Origin: Pseudomonas paraeruginosa PA7
Lineage (GTDB): Bacteria; Pseudomonadota; Gammaproteobacteria; Pseudomonadales; Pseudomonadaceae
Assembly: GCF_000017205.1 (NCBI RefSeq)
Contig: NC_009656.1
Span: 1,058,001-1,122,000, forward strand
Direction: 5' to 3'
DNA length: 64,000 bases
A program made the position numbers and the translations under genes. The notes beneath the pieces were generated by a model that saw nothing but the letters and a program-made list of their open reading frames with translations, did no database searches and was not told the origin of the DNA. This document shows, one piece after another, positions 25,242 through 41,049 of the stretch. The first letter of the stretch is position 1. Each line of letters starts with the position of its first letter.

Positions 25242-26690
25242 TCAGCGCAGGTCCTGTTCCGCCGCCTGGATCGCGGCGAACTCCTCTTCCGGGGTGCCGG
25301 ACACCAGGTGATGCCGACTGTACAGGGCGAAGTAGCCGATCAGTACAGCGTAGATCGCCACCGCGCCGACCACGACCCGCGGATCGACCAGGAAGCCGGC
25401 GACCACCGCGACGCAGGCCAGCGCCAGGGCCACGCCGGAGGTGAGGACGCCACCAGGGGTGCGGTAGGGGCGCTGCATGTCCGGACGGCGCACGCGCAGG
25501 GTGATGTGTGCGGCCATCATCAGCACGTAGGAGATGGTCGCGCCGAACACCGCGACCAGGATCAGCAGGTCGCCCTGGCCGGTCAGCGACAGGCCGAAGC
25601 CGATCACCCCCGGCACCACCAAGGCCAGCACCGGCGCCTTCTTGCGGTTGGTCAGCGAGAGGCTGCGCGGCAGGTAGCCGGCGCGGGAGAGGGCGAAGAT
25701 CTGCCGCGAGTAGGCATAGATGATCGAGAAGAAGCTGGCGATCAGCCCGGCCAGGCCGACCAGGTTGACGAACTGGCTCATCCAGGTCGAACCCTTGTAG
25801 GCCGACTCCAGCGCCTCCACCAGCGGATTTCCCGAGCCCATCAGCTCCTTGGCCCCGGCGGCGCCCGGCCCGACGACCAGAATCAGTGCGGCGAAGGCGA
25901 GAAGCACCAGCATGGCGCCGATCAGGCCGCGCGGCAGGTCGCGCTTGGGGTTCTCGGTCTCCTCGGCGGCCAGCGGTACCCCTTCGACGGCGAGGAAGAA
26001 CCAGATGGCGTAGGGGATCGCCGCCCACACCCCGACATAGCCGAACGGCAGGAAGCTGCTGGCGCCGGTCGCCGTGGTCTGCGGGATGTTGAACAGGTTG
26101 GCCGGGTCGAAGTGCGGAACCATCGCGACGATGAACACGCCGAGGGCTATGGCCGCTACCGCGGTGATGATGAACATCAGCTTCAGCGCCTCGCCGGCGC
26201 CGAGAATGTGGATGCCGATGAACACCATGTAGAACACCAGGTAGATCAGCCAGCCGCCGACGCCGAACAGCGATTCGCAGTAGGCGCCGATGAAGCAGGC
26301 GATGGCCGCCGGGGCGATGGCGTATTCGATGAGGATCGCGGTGCCGGTGAGGAAGCCGCCCCAGGGACCGAAGGCGCTGCGGGCGAAACCGTAGCCGCCG
26401 CCGGCGGTGGGGATCATCGAGGACAGTTCGGCCAGCGAGAAGCACATGCACAGGTACATGGTGGCCATCAGCAGGGTGGCGAGGAACATCCCGCCCCAGC
26501 CACCCTGGGCCAGGCCGAAGTTCCAGCCGGCATAGTCGCCGGAGATCACGTAGGCGACGCCGAGGCCGACCAGCAGGACCCAGCCGGCGGCGCCTTTCTT
26601 CAGTTGACGGTGTTGGAAGTAGTCGGCGTCGACGCTTTCGAAGTCGACCCCGGAGGTTGCGGGCGCATGGCCGGTTTGTTCGAGGGACAT
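25242..26690 (-). CDS. eat: Ethanolamine permease (APC superfamily)
   Basis: A 482-residue amino-acid/polyamine/organocation transporter with about twelve helices. It begins with a cytosolic segment (DYFQHRQLKKGAAGWVLLVGLG), then VISGDYAGWNFGLAQGGWGGM, typical of the Eat ethanolamine permeases, and PTAGGGYGFARSAFGPWGGF. Placement between the aldehyde dehydrogenase and eutBC supports ethanolamine uptake. AGGTGAAAACCC precedes the ATG. Confidence 0.92.
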   Translation of the reverse strand: MSLEQTGHAPATSGVDFESVDADYFQHRQLKKGAAGWVLLVGLGVAYVISGDYAGWNFGLAQGGWGGMFLATLLMATMYLCMCFSLAELSSMIPTAGGGYGFARSAFGPWGGFLTGTAILIEYAIAPAAIACFIGAYCESLFGVGGWLIYLVFYMVFIGIHILGAGEALKLMFIITAVAAIALGVFIVAMVPHFDPANLFNIPQTTATGASSFLPFGYVGVWAAIPYAIWFFLAVEGVPLAAEETENPKRDLPRGLIGAMLVLLAFAALILVVGPGAAGAKELMGSGNPLVEALESAYKGSTWMSQFVNLVGLAGLIASFFSIIYAYSRQIFALSRAGYLPRSLSLTNRKKAPVLALVVPGVIGFGLSLTGQGDLLILVAVFGATISYVLMMAAHITLRVRRPDMQRPYRTPGGVLTSGVALALACVAVVAGFLVDPRVVVGAVAIYAVLIGYFALYSRHHLVSGTPEEEFAAIQAAEQDLR

Positions 26691-26851
26691 GGGTTTTCAC
26701 CTCATCTTGTTGTTATCGACCCCGGGTTTTCCCGGTGGTGTGCTGTACGTGGTGAACGCAGGCAATAGCTGTGCCAGCCGCTCTGCAATCGGCCTGGCGA
26801 GGAGGTGGAAGGGGCGCCGCCGTCAGCCTCGGCGGCGAGTTTCACGAGCCA

Positions 26852-26882
26852 CCGCGACCGCTCCGGGAAAGAGCGGTCGCGG
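26852..26882 (-). terminator. Strong hairpin between aldehyde dehydrogenase and permease genes
   Basis: A perfect 12-bp inverted repeat (CCGCGACCGCTC, 7-base loop, GAGCGGTCGCGG) that starts 13 bases after the dehydrogenase stop. No T-run follows, so it more likely attenuates or protects the upstream message, giving unequal expression of the dehydrogenase and the transport/lyase genes. Confidence 0.55.
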
Positions 26883-26895
26883 CCGATCCGAGGTC

Positions 26896-28416
<1,521 letters not shown>

Positions 28417-28482
28417 GGTGGTATCTCCTGGCTCTTGTGTTTATTAGGGGAGGATGCGCTGTCGCGCTTGTCGAGAGCATGC

Positions 28483-28498
28483 AGCAAGGGCCGGGCCA
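28483..28498 (-). promoter_or_regulatory. Sigma-54 promoter for exaC-eat-eutBC
   Basis: On the minus strand the sequence is TGGCCCGGCCCTTGCT, matching the -24/-12 consensus TGGCACG-N4-TTGCW at all but one position, with GG and GC exactly 10 bases apart. It lies about 67 bases upstream of the exaC start, facing it. The divergent gene encodes a sigma-54 activator. Confidence 0.85.
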
Positions 28499-28561
28499 GA
28501 GTTGCGAAAGGCCCGTGGCAGAGCGGCTGGGGCTTTCCTGCGGGGTGTCGGCGAGGGGGCT

Positions 28562-28579
28562 GTGTCACGCGGGTGAGAC
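28562..28579. promoter_or_regulatory. Candidate EatR upstream activating site
   Basis: An imperfect dyad GTGTCAC, 4-base spacer, GTGAGAC (six of seven paired positions). It lies about 65-80 bases upstream of the -24 element, a usual distance for sigma-54 enhancers. A further GTGACA half-site follows at about 28588. Binding is inferred. Confidence 0.5.
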
Positions 28580-28753
28580 GTCCGGGGGTGACAATTCGTA
28601 CCGTTTCCGGCGCAGCGCATGACTCATCGGTCAGTCCGTCGTTGCATTGCGCCCCGCCCTGTTGGATGCTGCACGTCTAGCCGTCCGGATAGACGCGGAC
28701 CGATCCACCGCGCCCAGGCAAGAGACGGCCCATCCCTCGCGGAGACCATAACA

Positions 28754-30676
<1,923 letters not shown>

Positions 30677-30821
30677 GTGCGCGGACGCGCTTCCCGCTCT
30701 GCCGGGAACCGCGTCCGCGCCGCGTCGTCTGATGCCGCGACGCCGGGCGGCCGGCACCTCCGCTGTGCTAATCTGCCGCCCATTCACAGCGCCTTCGACG
30801 GCTTGATCTGCAGGAGTCTGC

Positions 30822-32185
<1,364 letters not shown>

Positions 32186-32189
<4 letters not shown>

Positions 32190-32815
32190 GCGGTCCGGAA
32201 CGCATTACCCTGGCGATGACCGGCGCTTCCGGCGCCCAGTACGGCCTGCGTTTGCTCGACTGCCTGGTGCAGGAAGAGCGCGAGGTGCATTTCCTGATCT
32301 CCAAGGCCGCGCAACTGGTGATGGCCACCGAGACCGACGTCGCCCTGCCGGCCAAGCCGCGGGCGATGCAGGCCTTCCTCACCGAATACTGCGGCGCCGC
32401 CGCCGGACAGATCCGCGTGTTCGGCCAGCACGACTGGATGGCGCCACCGGCGTCGGGCTCCAGCGCGCCCAATGCGATGGTGATCTGCCCGTGCTCCACC
32501 GGCACCCTGTCGGCGGTCGCCGCCGGCGCCTGCAACAACCTCATCGAGCGCGCCGCCGATGTCGCCCTGAAGGAGCGCCGGCCACTGGTGCTGGTGCCGC
32601 GCGAGGCGCCGTTCTCCAGCATCCACCTGGAGAACATGCTCAAGCTGTCCAACCTTGGCGCGGTGATCCTGCCGGCGGCGCCGGGTTTCTACTACCAGCC
32701 ACAGTCGGTGGAAGACCTGGTCGATTTCGTCGTGGCGCGGATCCTCAATACCCTGGGGATTCCCCAGGACATGCTGCCGCGCTGGGGGGAACAGCACCTT
32801 GTCAGCGACGAGTAG
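32186..32815 (+). CDS. ubiX: Flavin prenyltransferase UbiX
   Basis: A 209-residue flavoprotein that makes prenylated FMN, the cofactor of UbiD in ubiquinone synthesis. Visible family stretches are TLAMTGASGAQYGLRLLDCL, WMAPPASGSSAPNAMVICPCSTGTL, RRPLVLVPREAPFSSIHLENML and LPAAPGFYYQPQSVEDLVDF. The ATG lies four bases inside the mpl stop. Its 3' end overlaps the next small lipoprotein gene by 17 bases. Confidence 0.95.
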
Positions 32816-33092
32816 GGCGCTGCTGCTGATCCTGGCGCTACAACTGGCCGGCTGCGCTACCGTGCGCACGTTGGACGCGGCCAAGCCCGGCGCGCCGGTG
32901 ATCTATGCCGGCACCCGGCTGGACTGGTACAGCCTGCACGGCGGCTGCTGCCCGATGGAGCGCTTCGGCGCCGAGGCACCGGCTCATCCGGGTCTCGACC
33001 TGCCGGGCAGCGCGCTGCTGGACACCCTGTTGCTGCCGTTCTCGCTGGCCACCGCCATCGGCCTCAACCTCGGCGTCAGCGGCGGCATGTAG
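32799..33092 (+). CDS. Small YceK-like lipoprotein
   Basis: A 97-residue lipoprotein with TTG as start codon. Signal ALLLILALQLAGC ends in the lipobox LAGC at residues 16-19. The mature part (TVRTLDAAKPGAPVIYAGTRLDWYSL) resembles the YceK/YidQ family of unknown function, and the C-terminal LLDTLLLPFSLATAIGLNL is hydrophobic. It overlaps the ubiX 3' end and is the last gene of the mpl-ubiX unit. Confidence 0.75.
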   Translation: MSATSRALLLILALQLAGCATVRTLDAAKPGAPVIYAGTRLDWYSLHGGCCPMERFGAEAPAHPGLDLPGSALLDTLLLPFSLATAIGLNLGVSGGM

Positions 33093-33111
33093 GGCGGGAC
33101 CCGCCCGAGGC

Positions 33112-35539
<2,428 letters not shown>

Positions 35540-35639
35540 GCGGCGTTCCCGATGAGTGGTTCGGTCCGAGGGTGAAGGGGAGACAGTGTGGCGGAAAAAT
35601 CGTTGCCTGGCAGTAGAGTATTTCCCCGCCGGCGCAGGA

Positions 35640-35693
35640 CGCCCCCGCGAGCGGGGGCGATCGGCTCCCTCTCCTTTCAGGGAAAGGGGAGAG
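35640..35693. repeat. Pair of GC-rich inverted repeats
   Basis: Two hairpins in the 207-base gap between the MaoC-like and MORN-C13 genes: CGCCCCCGC/GCGGGGGCG at 35640-35659, and an imperfect CTCTCC-TTTC/GAAA-GGAGAG at 35669-35693. They lie downstream of the leftward MaoC gene and may stabilise or end its transcript, or be a short dispersed repeat. Confidence 0.45.
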
Positions 35694-35746
35694 CGGCGCA
35701 ACGGCGCCTGGCCGTCAAGCGAACGGCAGCGCTCGCTGGGGCGGGC

Positions 35747-36202
35747 TCAGACGAAGCAGAGGCTGAGGGTCTCGGCGATGTAGGCGGGTTTCTCCTGGCC
35801 TTCGATCTCCAGGGTGGCGCGGGCCTTGATCAGCCACTGGCCGGGGTTCTTCTCGTTGACGTCGAGCAGGGTCAGGCCCAGACGGACCCGCGAGCCGACC
35901 CGCACCGGCTGGATGAAGCGGACCGTGTCGAGGCCGTAGTTGACCGCCATCTTCAGCCCTTCGGGCAGTACCAGCAGACCTTCCATCAGTTTCGGGATCA
36001 GCGATAGGGACAGGAAGCCGTGGGCGATGGTGCCGCCGAAGGGCGTCTTCGCCGCTTTCTCCGGGTCGACGTGGATGAACTGGTGGTCGCCGGTGCATTC
36101 GGCGAACTGGTCGACCCGCTCCTGGTCGATGGTGAGCCATTCGGAATGGCCGAGATCCTTGCCGACATAGTCCTTGAGCGTTGCTACGGGTACGAATGGC
36201 AT
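35747..36202 (-). CDS. MaoC-like (R)-hydratase/dehydratase, NodN type
   Basis: A 151-residue hot-dog fold protein. Family features are VGKDLGHSEWLTIDQERVDQFAECTGDHQFIHVDPEKA, with the hydratase motif aspartate and histidine (D-x4-H in TGDHQFIH), then GTIAHGFLSLSLIPKL and VNYGLDTVRFIQPVRVGSRV. Probably hydrates enoyl-CoA or a related thioester; the substrate is not evident from neighbours. AGGACTT precedes the start at 36202. Divergent from the LrgAB-like pair. Confidence 0.85.
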   Translation of the reverse strand: MPFVPVATLKDYVGKDLGHSEWLTIDQERVDQFAECTGDHQFIHVDPEKAAKTPFGGTIAHGFLSLSLIPKLMEGLLVLPEGLKMAVNYGLDTVRFIQPVRVGSRVRLGLTLLDVNEKNPGQWLIKARATLEIEGQEKPAYIAETLSLCFV

Positions 36203-36395
36203 AAGTCCTCCGGGAGGATGGCTGTTGTTCTCGAGGTGCAGGAAGATCAGCACGCGTCGGCGAGCGGGTCAAGAAACCATCGGCCTGGCGAATACCCGGT
36301 CATGCGGCGCCGCGACTACGACCGATGGCCAGGCGAAGAGCGTGCCAATGTCCGGGCGGGCTGGGCATAATGGTCGGCCCTGGCTGGAGGTGCCC

Positions 36396-36758
36396 ATGTT
36401 GCTTCGTGGTCTGACCTGGCTGGTGCTGTTCCAGTTGCTCGGCACCGGTCTGAACGTTCTGTTGTTGCCTATGCTGCCCGGGCCGATCATCGGCCTGGTA
36501 CTGCTGTTCGGCTATTTCCTGCTGCGTGGCGAGGTCGGCAAGCCGCTCAACGAGGCGGCCGGCGCGCTGCTGCGCTACCTGCCGCTGCTGCTGGTGCCGG
36601 CGGCGGTCGGGGTGATGGCCTACGCGCGGGAGATCGCCGCCGACTTCTGGGCCATCGTCGGCGCGCTCGTGCTGTCGCTGGTGGTCTCGTTCCTGTTCGC
36701 CGGCTGGATGATGCAGAAGCTGATCGACCGCCAGCAACGTCGCCGGGAGGAACCCTGA
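36396..36758 (+). CDS. lrgA: LrgA/CidA-family membrane protein
   Basis: A 120-residue protein with four predicted helices (LTWLVLFQLLGTGLNVLL, LPGPIIGLVLLFGYFLL, LLRYLPLLLVPAAVGVM, ALVLSLVVSFLFAGWMM). PMLPGPIIGLVLLF is the LrgA/CidA signature. These holin/antiholin-like proteins influence murein hydrolase activity, or export small metabolites such as pyruvate. Stop overlaps the LrgB-like start (ATGA). GGAGG lies before the ATG. Confidence 0.85.
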   Translation: MLLRGLTWLVLFQLLGTGLNVLLLPMLPGPIIGLVLLFGYFLLRGEVGKPLNEAAGALLRYLPLLLVPAAVGVMAYAREIAADFWAIVGALVLSLVVSFLFAGWMMQKLIDRQQRRREEP

Positions 36759-37468
36759 TGGCCTGGCAGGCCGCCCTCGCGGCGGTGATCCACCATCCGT
36801 TGTTCGGCGTCGGCGTGACGCTCGGCGCCTACCAACTGGCCCTGGCCGCCTACGAACGGACCCGCTGGGTATTCCTGCAGCCGGTGCTGGTGTCGATGCT
36901 GGTGGTGATCGGCGTGCTGCTGCTCTGCGGCATCGACTACGAGGAATACAGCGCCAGCGCCAAGGTCCTGACCATCCTCCTCGGTCCCGCCACGGTAGCC
37001 CTGGCGGTGCCGCTGTTCCTCAACCTGCGGCGTATCCGCCAATTGTTCTGGCCGACCCTGCTGACCCTGGTCGTCGCCGGTACGCTGGCGACGGTGCTGG
37101 GCATCGCATTCGGCTGGCTGTTCGGCGCCGAACCGCGGATGCTGATGAGCATGGCGCCGAAGTCGGTGACCTCCCCGATCGCCATGCTGGTGGCCAGTCA
37201 GATCGGCGGCGTGGCGGCGCTGGCCGCCGTGTTCGTCCTGATCACCGGGGTCCTCGGGGCGATCCTCGGCCCGGAGCTGTTGCGCGCCATCGGTGTCCGC
37301 CATCCCGCCGCGCAGGGCATGGCGCTGGGCATGACCGCCCATGCGGTGGGCACTTCGCGGGCCTTGCAGGAGGGCGAGGAGTGCGGCGCCTTCGCCGCCC
37401 TGGCGATGAGCCTGATGGGCGTCGCCACCGCAGTGCTGCTAACGTTGGCGGTAGCGCTGGTCGCCTGA
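36758..37468 (+). CDS. lrgB: LrgB/CidB-family membrane protein
   Basis: A 236-residue multi-helix protein, the regular partner of LrgA. Conserved family parts include SVTSPIAMLVASQIGGVAALAAVFVLITGVLG, GPELLRAIGVRHPAAQGMALGMTAHAVGTSRALQEGEE and a final helix LMGVATAVLLTLAVAL. Translationally coupled to the preceding gene. Role as for LrgA. Confidence 0.88.
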   Translation: MAWQAALAAVIHHPLFGVGVTLGAYQLALAAYERTRWVFLQPVLVSMLVVIGVLLLCGIDYEEYSASAKVLTILLGPATVALAVPLFLNLRRIRQLFWPTLLTLVVAGTLATVLGIAFGWLFGAEPRMLMSMAPKSVTSPIAMLVASQIGGVAALAAVFVLITGVLGAILGPELLRAIGVRHPAAQGMALGMTAHAVGTSRALQEGEECGAFAALAMSLMGVATAVLLTLAVALVA

Positions 37469-37487
37469 CGATGCCCGAGGAGTCGCG

Positions 37488-38081
37488 ATGAAGTTGCCGC
37501 TGTTCCCCCTCAACGCCGTGCTGTTCCCCGGTTGCCGCCTGGACCTGCAGATCTTCGAGGCGCGCTACCTGGACATGCTCAGCCGCTGCATGAAGCAGGG
37601 CACCGGTTTCGGCGTGGTGACCATCGGTGAAGGGCGGGAGGTCGGCGAAGCGCCGAGCCGCCTGGCGATGGTCGGCTGCGAGGCGTCGATCCGCGACTGG
37701 CAGCAGCGCCCGAACGGCCTGCTGGGGATCCGCGTGGAAGGCGGCCGGCGTTTCCAGGTGCTGTCGGTGGAGGTCCAGGCCGACCAGCTCAGCGTCGGTG
37801 AGGTCGAGTGGTTCGACGACCCGCCGGAGCAGCCCCTGACCCACGAGCACAACGATCTCGCCGCGCTGCTCGGCGTACTGGCCGAGCATCCGATGGTGGC
37901 GGCGTTGGAGATGGGCGGCGAGCCCGCCGGCCAGCAGGACCTGGCGAACCAGTTGGCCTACCTGCTGCCGTTCAACACCGAGCGCAAGCTGGAGCTGCTC
38001 GCTTTGCCCGACGCGCAGACGCAACTGGCGCGGATCCAGGTGCTGCTGGAGCACCTGCAGGGCGAACTGGGCAGCGACTGA
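37488..38081 (+). CDS. Lon N-terminal-domain (LAN) protein
   Basis: A 197-residue stand-alone version of the Lon protease substrate-binding domain. It begins LPLFPLNAVLFPGCRLDLQIFEARYLDML, and contains GTGFGVVTIGEGREVG and GLLGIRVEGGRRFQVL. No ATPase or protease domain follows. Such proteins are widespread and uncharacterised; they may present substrates or act as adaptors. It is 19 bases downstream of lrgB and is probably in its transcript. It ends 10 bases from the convergent DedA-PAP2 gene. Confidence 0.88.
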   Translation: MKLPLFPLNAVLFPGCRLDLQIFEARYLDMLSRCMKQGTGFGVVTIGEGREVGEAPSRLAMVGCEASIRDWQQRPNGLLGIRVEGGRRFQVLSVEVQADQLSVGEVEWFDDPPEQPLTHEHNDLAALLGVLAEHPMVAALEMGGEPAGQQDLANQLAYLLPFNTERKLELLALPDAQTQLARIQVLLEHLQGELGSD

Positions 38082-38091
38082 ACCGCCGCCG

Positions 38092-39405
38092 TCACAGTGG
38101 CCGGTAGCGCGCGATGGCCTCCGGCAGGGCCCAGCCGGCGGCGATCGCCAGGGTTGCCACGCAGACCGGCAACAGCAGCCACCAGACCCGTTGCGGCAGC
38201 GCCGGCAGCGACTCGCGGCGCTGGCTCAGCCACAGGCTGGCGGCGCATACCGTGGTGGCGAGCAGGGCACCGGCGATGATGTCCGACGGCCAGTGCACGC
38301 CGAGGTAGACCCGCGACAGGGCGATGCTCAGCGACGGGATCACCGCCAGCAGTACCCAGGTCAGGCGCCAGCGTGGCGGCTGCTGGCGGCTGGCGAGCAC
38401 GCCCAGGGTAAGGAAGAAGGCGAAGGACGCCGAGCTGTGCCCGCTGGGGAAGCTGAAGCTGCTCAGCGGCTCGGCCAGCACTTCCGGGCGGGCGCGGGCG
38501 AACAGGGTCTTCAGCGCCTGGTTGGCCAGGGCGGTGCCGACCAGGGTACCGATGGCGAACGCGGCCGGACGCCATTGCCGGGTCAGCAGGAGGATGCCGC
38601 CGAGCAGGGCGCCGGCGATGAACTGGGTGCGGAAGTCGCCGAGCCGGGTGACCACCACCATCACCGGGTTCAGCTCGGCGTTGCGGTGTTCCTGGACCAG
38701 CGTCATCAGGCCCTGGTCGAGGTCCTGCAGGTACGGCCAGGCGACGGTCATCGCCAGCAGCAGGACCAGGCTCAGCGCGGCCGCTACCGCGGTGGCCCAG
38801 CGCTTGCGCCGCAGGCTGGCCTGTACCACCACGCCGACCAATACCGCCAGGCAGGCGGCCACCACCCCGGCCTCGCTCCAGAAGCCTTCCGGCAACGGCA
38901 GGCGCAGCGCCGCGCCGGTGGCCCAGCCGGGCAGCAGGTAGGCCACGGCCCAGCCGGCGGCGGCGATCAGCGAGACGCCGAGGAAGCGGCCGAACGGCAT
39001 GTCGAGCATGCCGGCGACCATCGGCAGCATCGGCCGCAGGGCGCCGATGAAGCGGCCGACCAGGAGGCTGGCGATGCCGTAGCGCTCGAAGTACACCTCG
39101 GCGGCGGTGATCCACTGCGGATGGCTGCGCAGGCCGGGCAGGCGGCGGATGTTCTGGTGGAAGCGGCGGCCGATCCAGTACGAGCTGAGATCGCCGAGCA
39201 CCCCGCCGGTGTAGGCCAGCAGCAGGGTCTCGCCGAGGCCCAGGGCACCGCTGCCGGCGATCACCGCGACGCCGAACAGCAGCACCACGCCGGGCAGGAC
39301 GATGCCGACGATGGCCGCGCATTCGAGGAAGGCGACGAGGAAGATGGCCAGGCCCAGCCATTCTGGGTTGGCGGCCATCCAGGCGTTGAAGGCGTCGAGG
39401 CTCAT
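38092..39405 (-). CDS. DedA-PAP2 fusion membrane phosphatase
   Basis: A 437-residue protein joining two membrane domains. Residues about 1-190 are a DedA/VTT domain (CAAIVGIVLPGVVLLFGVAVIAG, YFERYGIASLLVGRFIGALRPMLPMVAGML). Residues about 240-435 are a PAP2 acid-phosphatase with all three motifs: KTLFARARP, SFPSGHS and SRVYLGVHWPSD. It probably couples lipid flipping with dephosphorylation of undecaprenyl- or phosphatidyl-phosphates at the inner membrane. Its start overlaps the stop of the upstream glycosylase gene (ATGA). A DedA-only paralogue is at 19055. Confidence 0.9.
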   Translation of the reverse strand: MSLDAFNAWMAANPEWLGLAIFLVAFLECAAIVGIVLPGVVLLFGVAVIAGSGALGLGETLLLAYTGGVLGDLSSYWIGRRFHQNIRRLPGLRSHPQWITAAEVYFERYGIASLLVGRFIGALRPMLPMVAGMLDMPFGRFLGVSLIAAAGWAVAYLLPGWATGAALRLPLPEGFWSEAGVVAACLAVLVGVVVQASLRRKRWATAVAAALSLVLLLAMTVAWPYLQDLDQGLMTLVQEHRNAELNPVMVVVTRLGDFRTQFIAGALLGGILLLTRQWRPAAFAIGTLVGTALANQALKTLFARARPEVLAEPLSSFSFPSGHSSASFAFFLTLGVLASRQQPPRWRLTWVLLAVIPSLSIALSRVYLGVHWPSDIIAGALLATTVCAASLWLSQRRESLPALPQRVWWLLLPVCVATLAIAAGWALPEAIARYRPL

Positions 39406-40121
39406 TGCAGGTGCGGGTCCTGGGGTCCGAGTAGTTGGTAGTCGCGCCCGGCGAGCTGGCCGCGGCGCAGCGGGTTGCGGGTGCAGAAGGCGGCGAAGGC
39501 GGCATCGACGAAACGGTACGGCAGGTGCTCGTCGCGCCCCTTCGGAATGCCCAGCCGAGCGGCCTGGACCACCTGGCTGGGGCGTTCGCCGACATCGTCG
39601 ACGAACAGCCGCTGCGGATCGAAGCGCTGTGCGTCCCAGTCCGGCACCTTCAGGCCCATGGCCTTGCACAGCAGGGTCTGGCCGGCGCACAGGCGGCCGA
39701 TCTCGCGGGGACGGCCCTGGCTGTCCGGGTTGAGGCTCTGCATCCGCTCCAGCGCCGCGTGGTCGCTGACGCGATCCAGCCAGGGGTGGCCGGACTTGAT
39801 CAGCACCGCGTTGCCCGGCCCGCCGGCGCTGAAGTTCAGCGAGTCGCCGCCGCGCGCGTAGTACATATAGATGTGCCCGCCATCGAGGAACAGCGCCTTG
39901 CGCTTCTCGGTGTAGCCGAGCGAGGCGTGGCTGCCTTTCTCGTCGAGGTAATAGGCCTCGGTCTCGATGATCCGCGCCGCCAGCCAGAGGTTTCCATGGC
40001 GATGACGGATCACCTTGCCCAGCAGTTCGCGGGCGACCAGCAGTGCATCGCGGTCGAAGAAGGCGTCGGGGAGTGGCCGGGCGTCCGGCCAGGGCAAACT
40101 AAGGATGGGATCGCGGGACAT
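39402..40121 (-). CDS. mpg: DNA-3-methyladenine glycosylase (AAG/MPG family)
   Basis: A 239-residue base-excision repair glycosylase. Family stretches are ALLVARELLGKVIRHRHGNLWLAARIIETEAYY (the catalytic glutamate area), GHIYMYYARGGDSLNF, GPGNAVLIKSGHPWLD and GRLCAGQTLLCKAMGL. Removes alkylated purines from DNA. The start at 40121 (MSRDPIL) fits the family; upstream codons are in the divergent promoter region. Translationally coupled to the DedA-PAP2 gene. Confidence 0.92.
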   Translation of the reverse strand: MSRDPILSLPWPDARPLPDAFFDRDALLVARELLGKVIRHRHGNLWLAARIIETEAYYLDEKGSHASLGYTEKRKALFLDGGHIYMYYARGGDSLNFSAGGPGNAVLIKSGHPWLDRVSDHAALERMQSLNPDSQGRPREIGRLCAGQTLLCKAMGLKVPDWDAQRFDPQRLFVDDVGERPSQVVQAARLGIPKGRDEHLPYRFVDAAFAAFCTRNPLRRGQLAGRDYQLLGPQDPHLQ

Positions 40122-40184
40122 GGGATTGTCGCTGGGACCATGGCAGTCATAGGCTGGCGAATGATAACAACAAGAGCCTGAATC

Positions 40185-41042
40185 ATGGTTGAACGAGAGC
40201 GTGTCGACAGTGCCCACATCACGCCCAGCGCCCATTACACCGGGTATGTCTGGTTCCGCCACCGGCTCGCCGAACCGGCCTTCGCCACCGCTTTCGGCCG
40301 CTGGGTGCACGGCTTCGTCGCGCCGATCAACTGGGGCGCGCAGCTCGGTTTCGGGCTGAACATCGAGGATTTCCTGTTACAAAGACACCTGCTGATCGAC
40401 GCGCGCCTGTCCCAGGCCGTCGAGCGCGAGGGGGTGGTCCAGGTGGTGGAAATGGCCTGCGGACTGTCGCCGCGCGGGCGACGCTTTCGGCAGCGCTATC
40501 CACAGCTGCGCTACCTGGAGGCCGACCTGCCGCCGATGGCCGCGCGCAAGGCGGCGCTGCTCCGCGAGCAGGGCTGGCTGGGCCCGGAGCACGCGGTGGC
40601 GGCCGTGGATATCCTCGCCGAGGACGGCGAACGCAGCCTCGCCGCGCTATTCGCCGGGCTCGACCGCCAGCGTCCGCTGGTGGTGATCACCGAGGGCCTG
40701 GTGAACTATTTCCAGCGCCCGGTGATCGAGGCCTTCTGGAGTCGCCTGGCGACCGAACTGAAACGCTTCCCCCAGGGCACTTACCTGACCGACCTCTATC
40801 CGGACCTGCGCGAACACCCGCGCTACCGGCAGATCCGCTGGGGCGTGGGGATCATCGGGCGGCTGACGCGGGGAAGCTATCCGTTGCACTACCGCAATGC
40901 CGCGGAGATCGAGGCGGCATTCGCCCGCTGTGGCTTCGCCTCGACCCTGGTGCTCGACCCCCAGCGCGACGGCGCCGCCCTGGGCTTGCCGCAGGGACGC
41001 CTGCCGAGCCTGGTGCGGGTGATCGAAAGCCGCACGGCGTAG
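40185..41042 (+). CDS. PPM1/LCM-like SAM-dependent methyltransferase
   Basis: A 285-residue class I methyltransferase. The SAM-binding segment is VVQVVEMACGLSPRGRRFRQRYPQLRYLEADLP, then VVITEGLVNYFQRPVIEAFW, characteristic of the leucine-carboxyl-methyltransferase-like group, and a C-terminal IEAAFARCGFASTLVL. It may methylate a small molecule or protein carboxyl; substrate unknown. It ends 7 bases from the convergent hydrolase gene. Confidence 0.8.
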   Translation: MVERERVDSAHITPSAHYTGYVWFRHRLAEPAFATAFGRWVHGFVAPINWGAQLGFGLNIEDFLLQRHLLIDARLSQAVEREGVVQVVEMACGLSPRGRRFRQRYPQLRYLEADLPPMAARKAALLREQGWLGPEHAVAAVDILAEDGERSLAALFAGLDRQRPLVVITEGLVNYFQRPVIEAFWSRLATELKRFPQGTYLTDLYPDLREHPRYRQIRWGVGIIGRLTRGSYPLHYRNAAEIEAAFARCGFASTLVLDPQRDGAALGLPQGRLPSLVRVIESRTA

Positions 41043-41049
41043 TCGTTTC

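Larger units (their letters stand above)
28417..28753. other. Divergent regulatory region of the ethanolamine locus
   Basis: A 337-base interval between the divergent exaC and eatR genes. It contains the sigma-54 promoter at 28483-28498 directed toward exaC and a candidate activator-binding dyad at 28562-28579. The eatR promoter should lie at about 28650-28740 but has no recognisable hexamer pair. Confidence 0.7.

Noticed and set aside
23946-26768. A 940-codon plus-strand open frame opposite eutB and the permease
   Set aside because: Pure composition artefact; eutB and the permease on the other strand have all conserved motifs.
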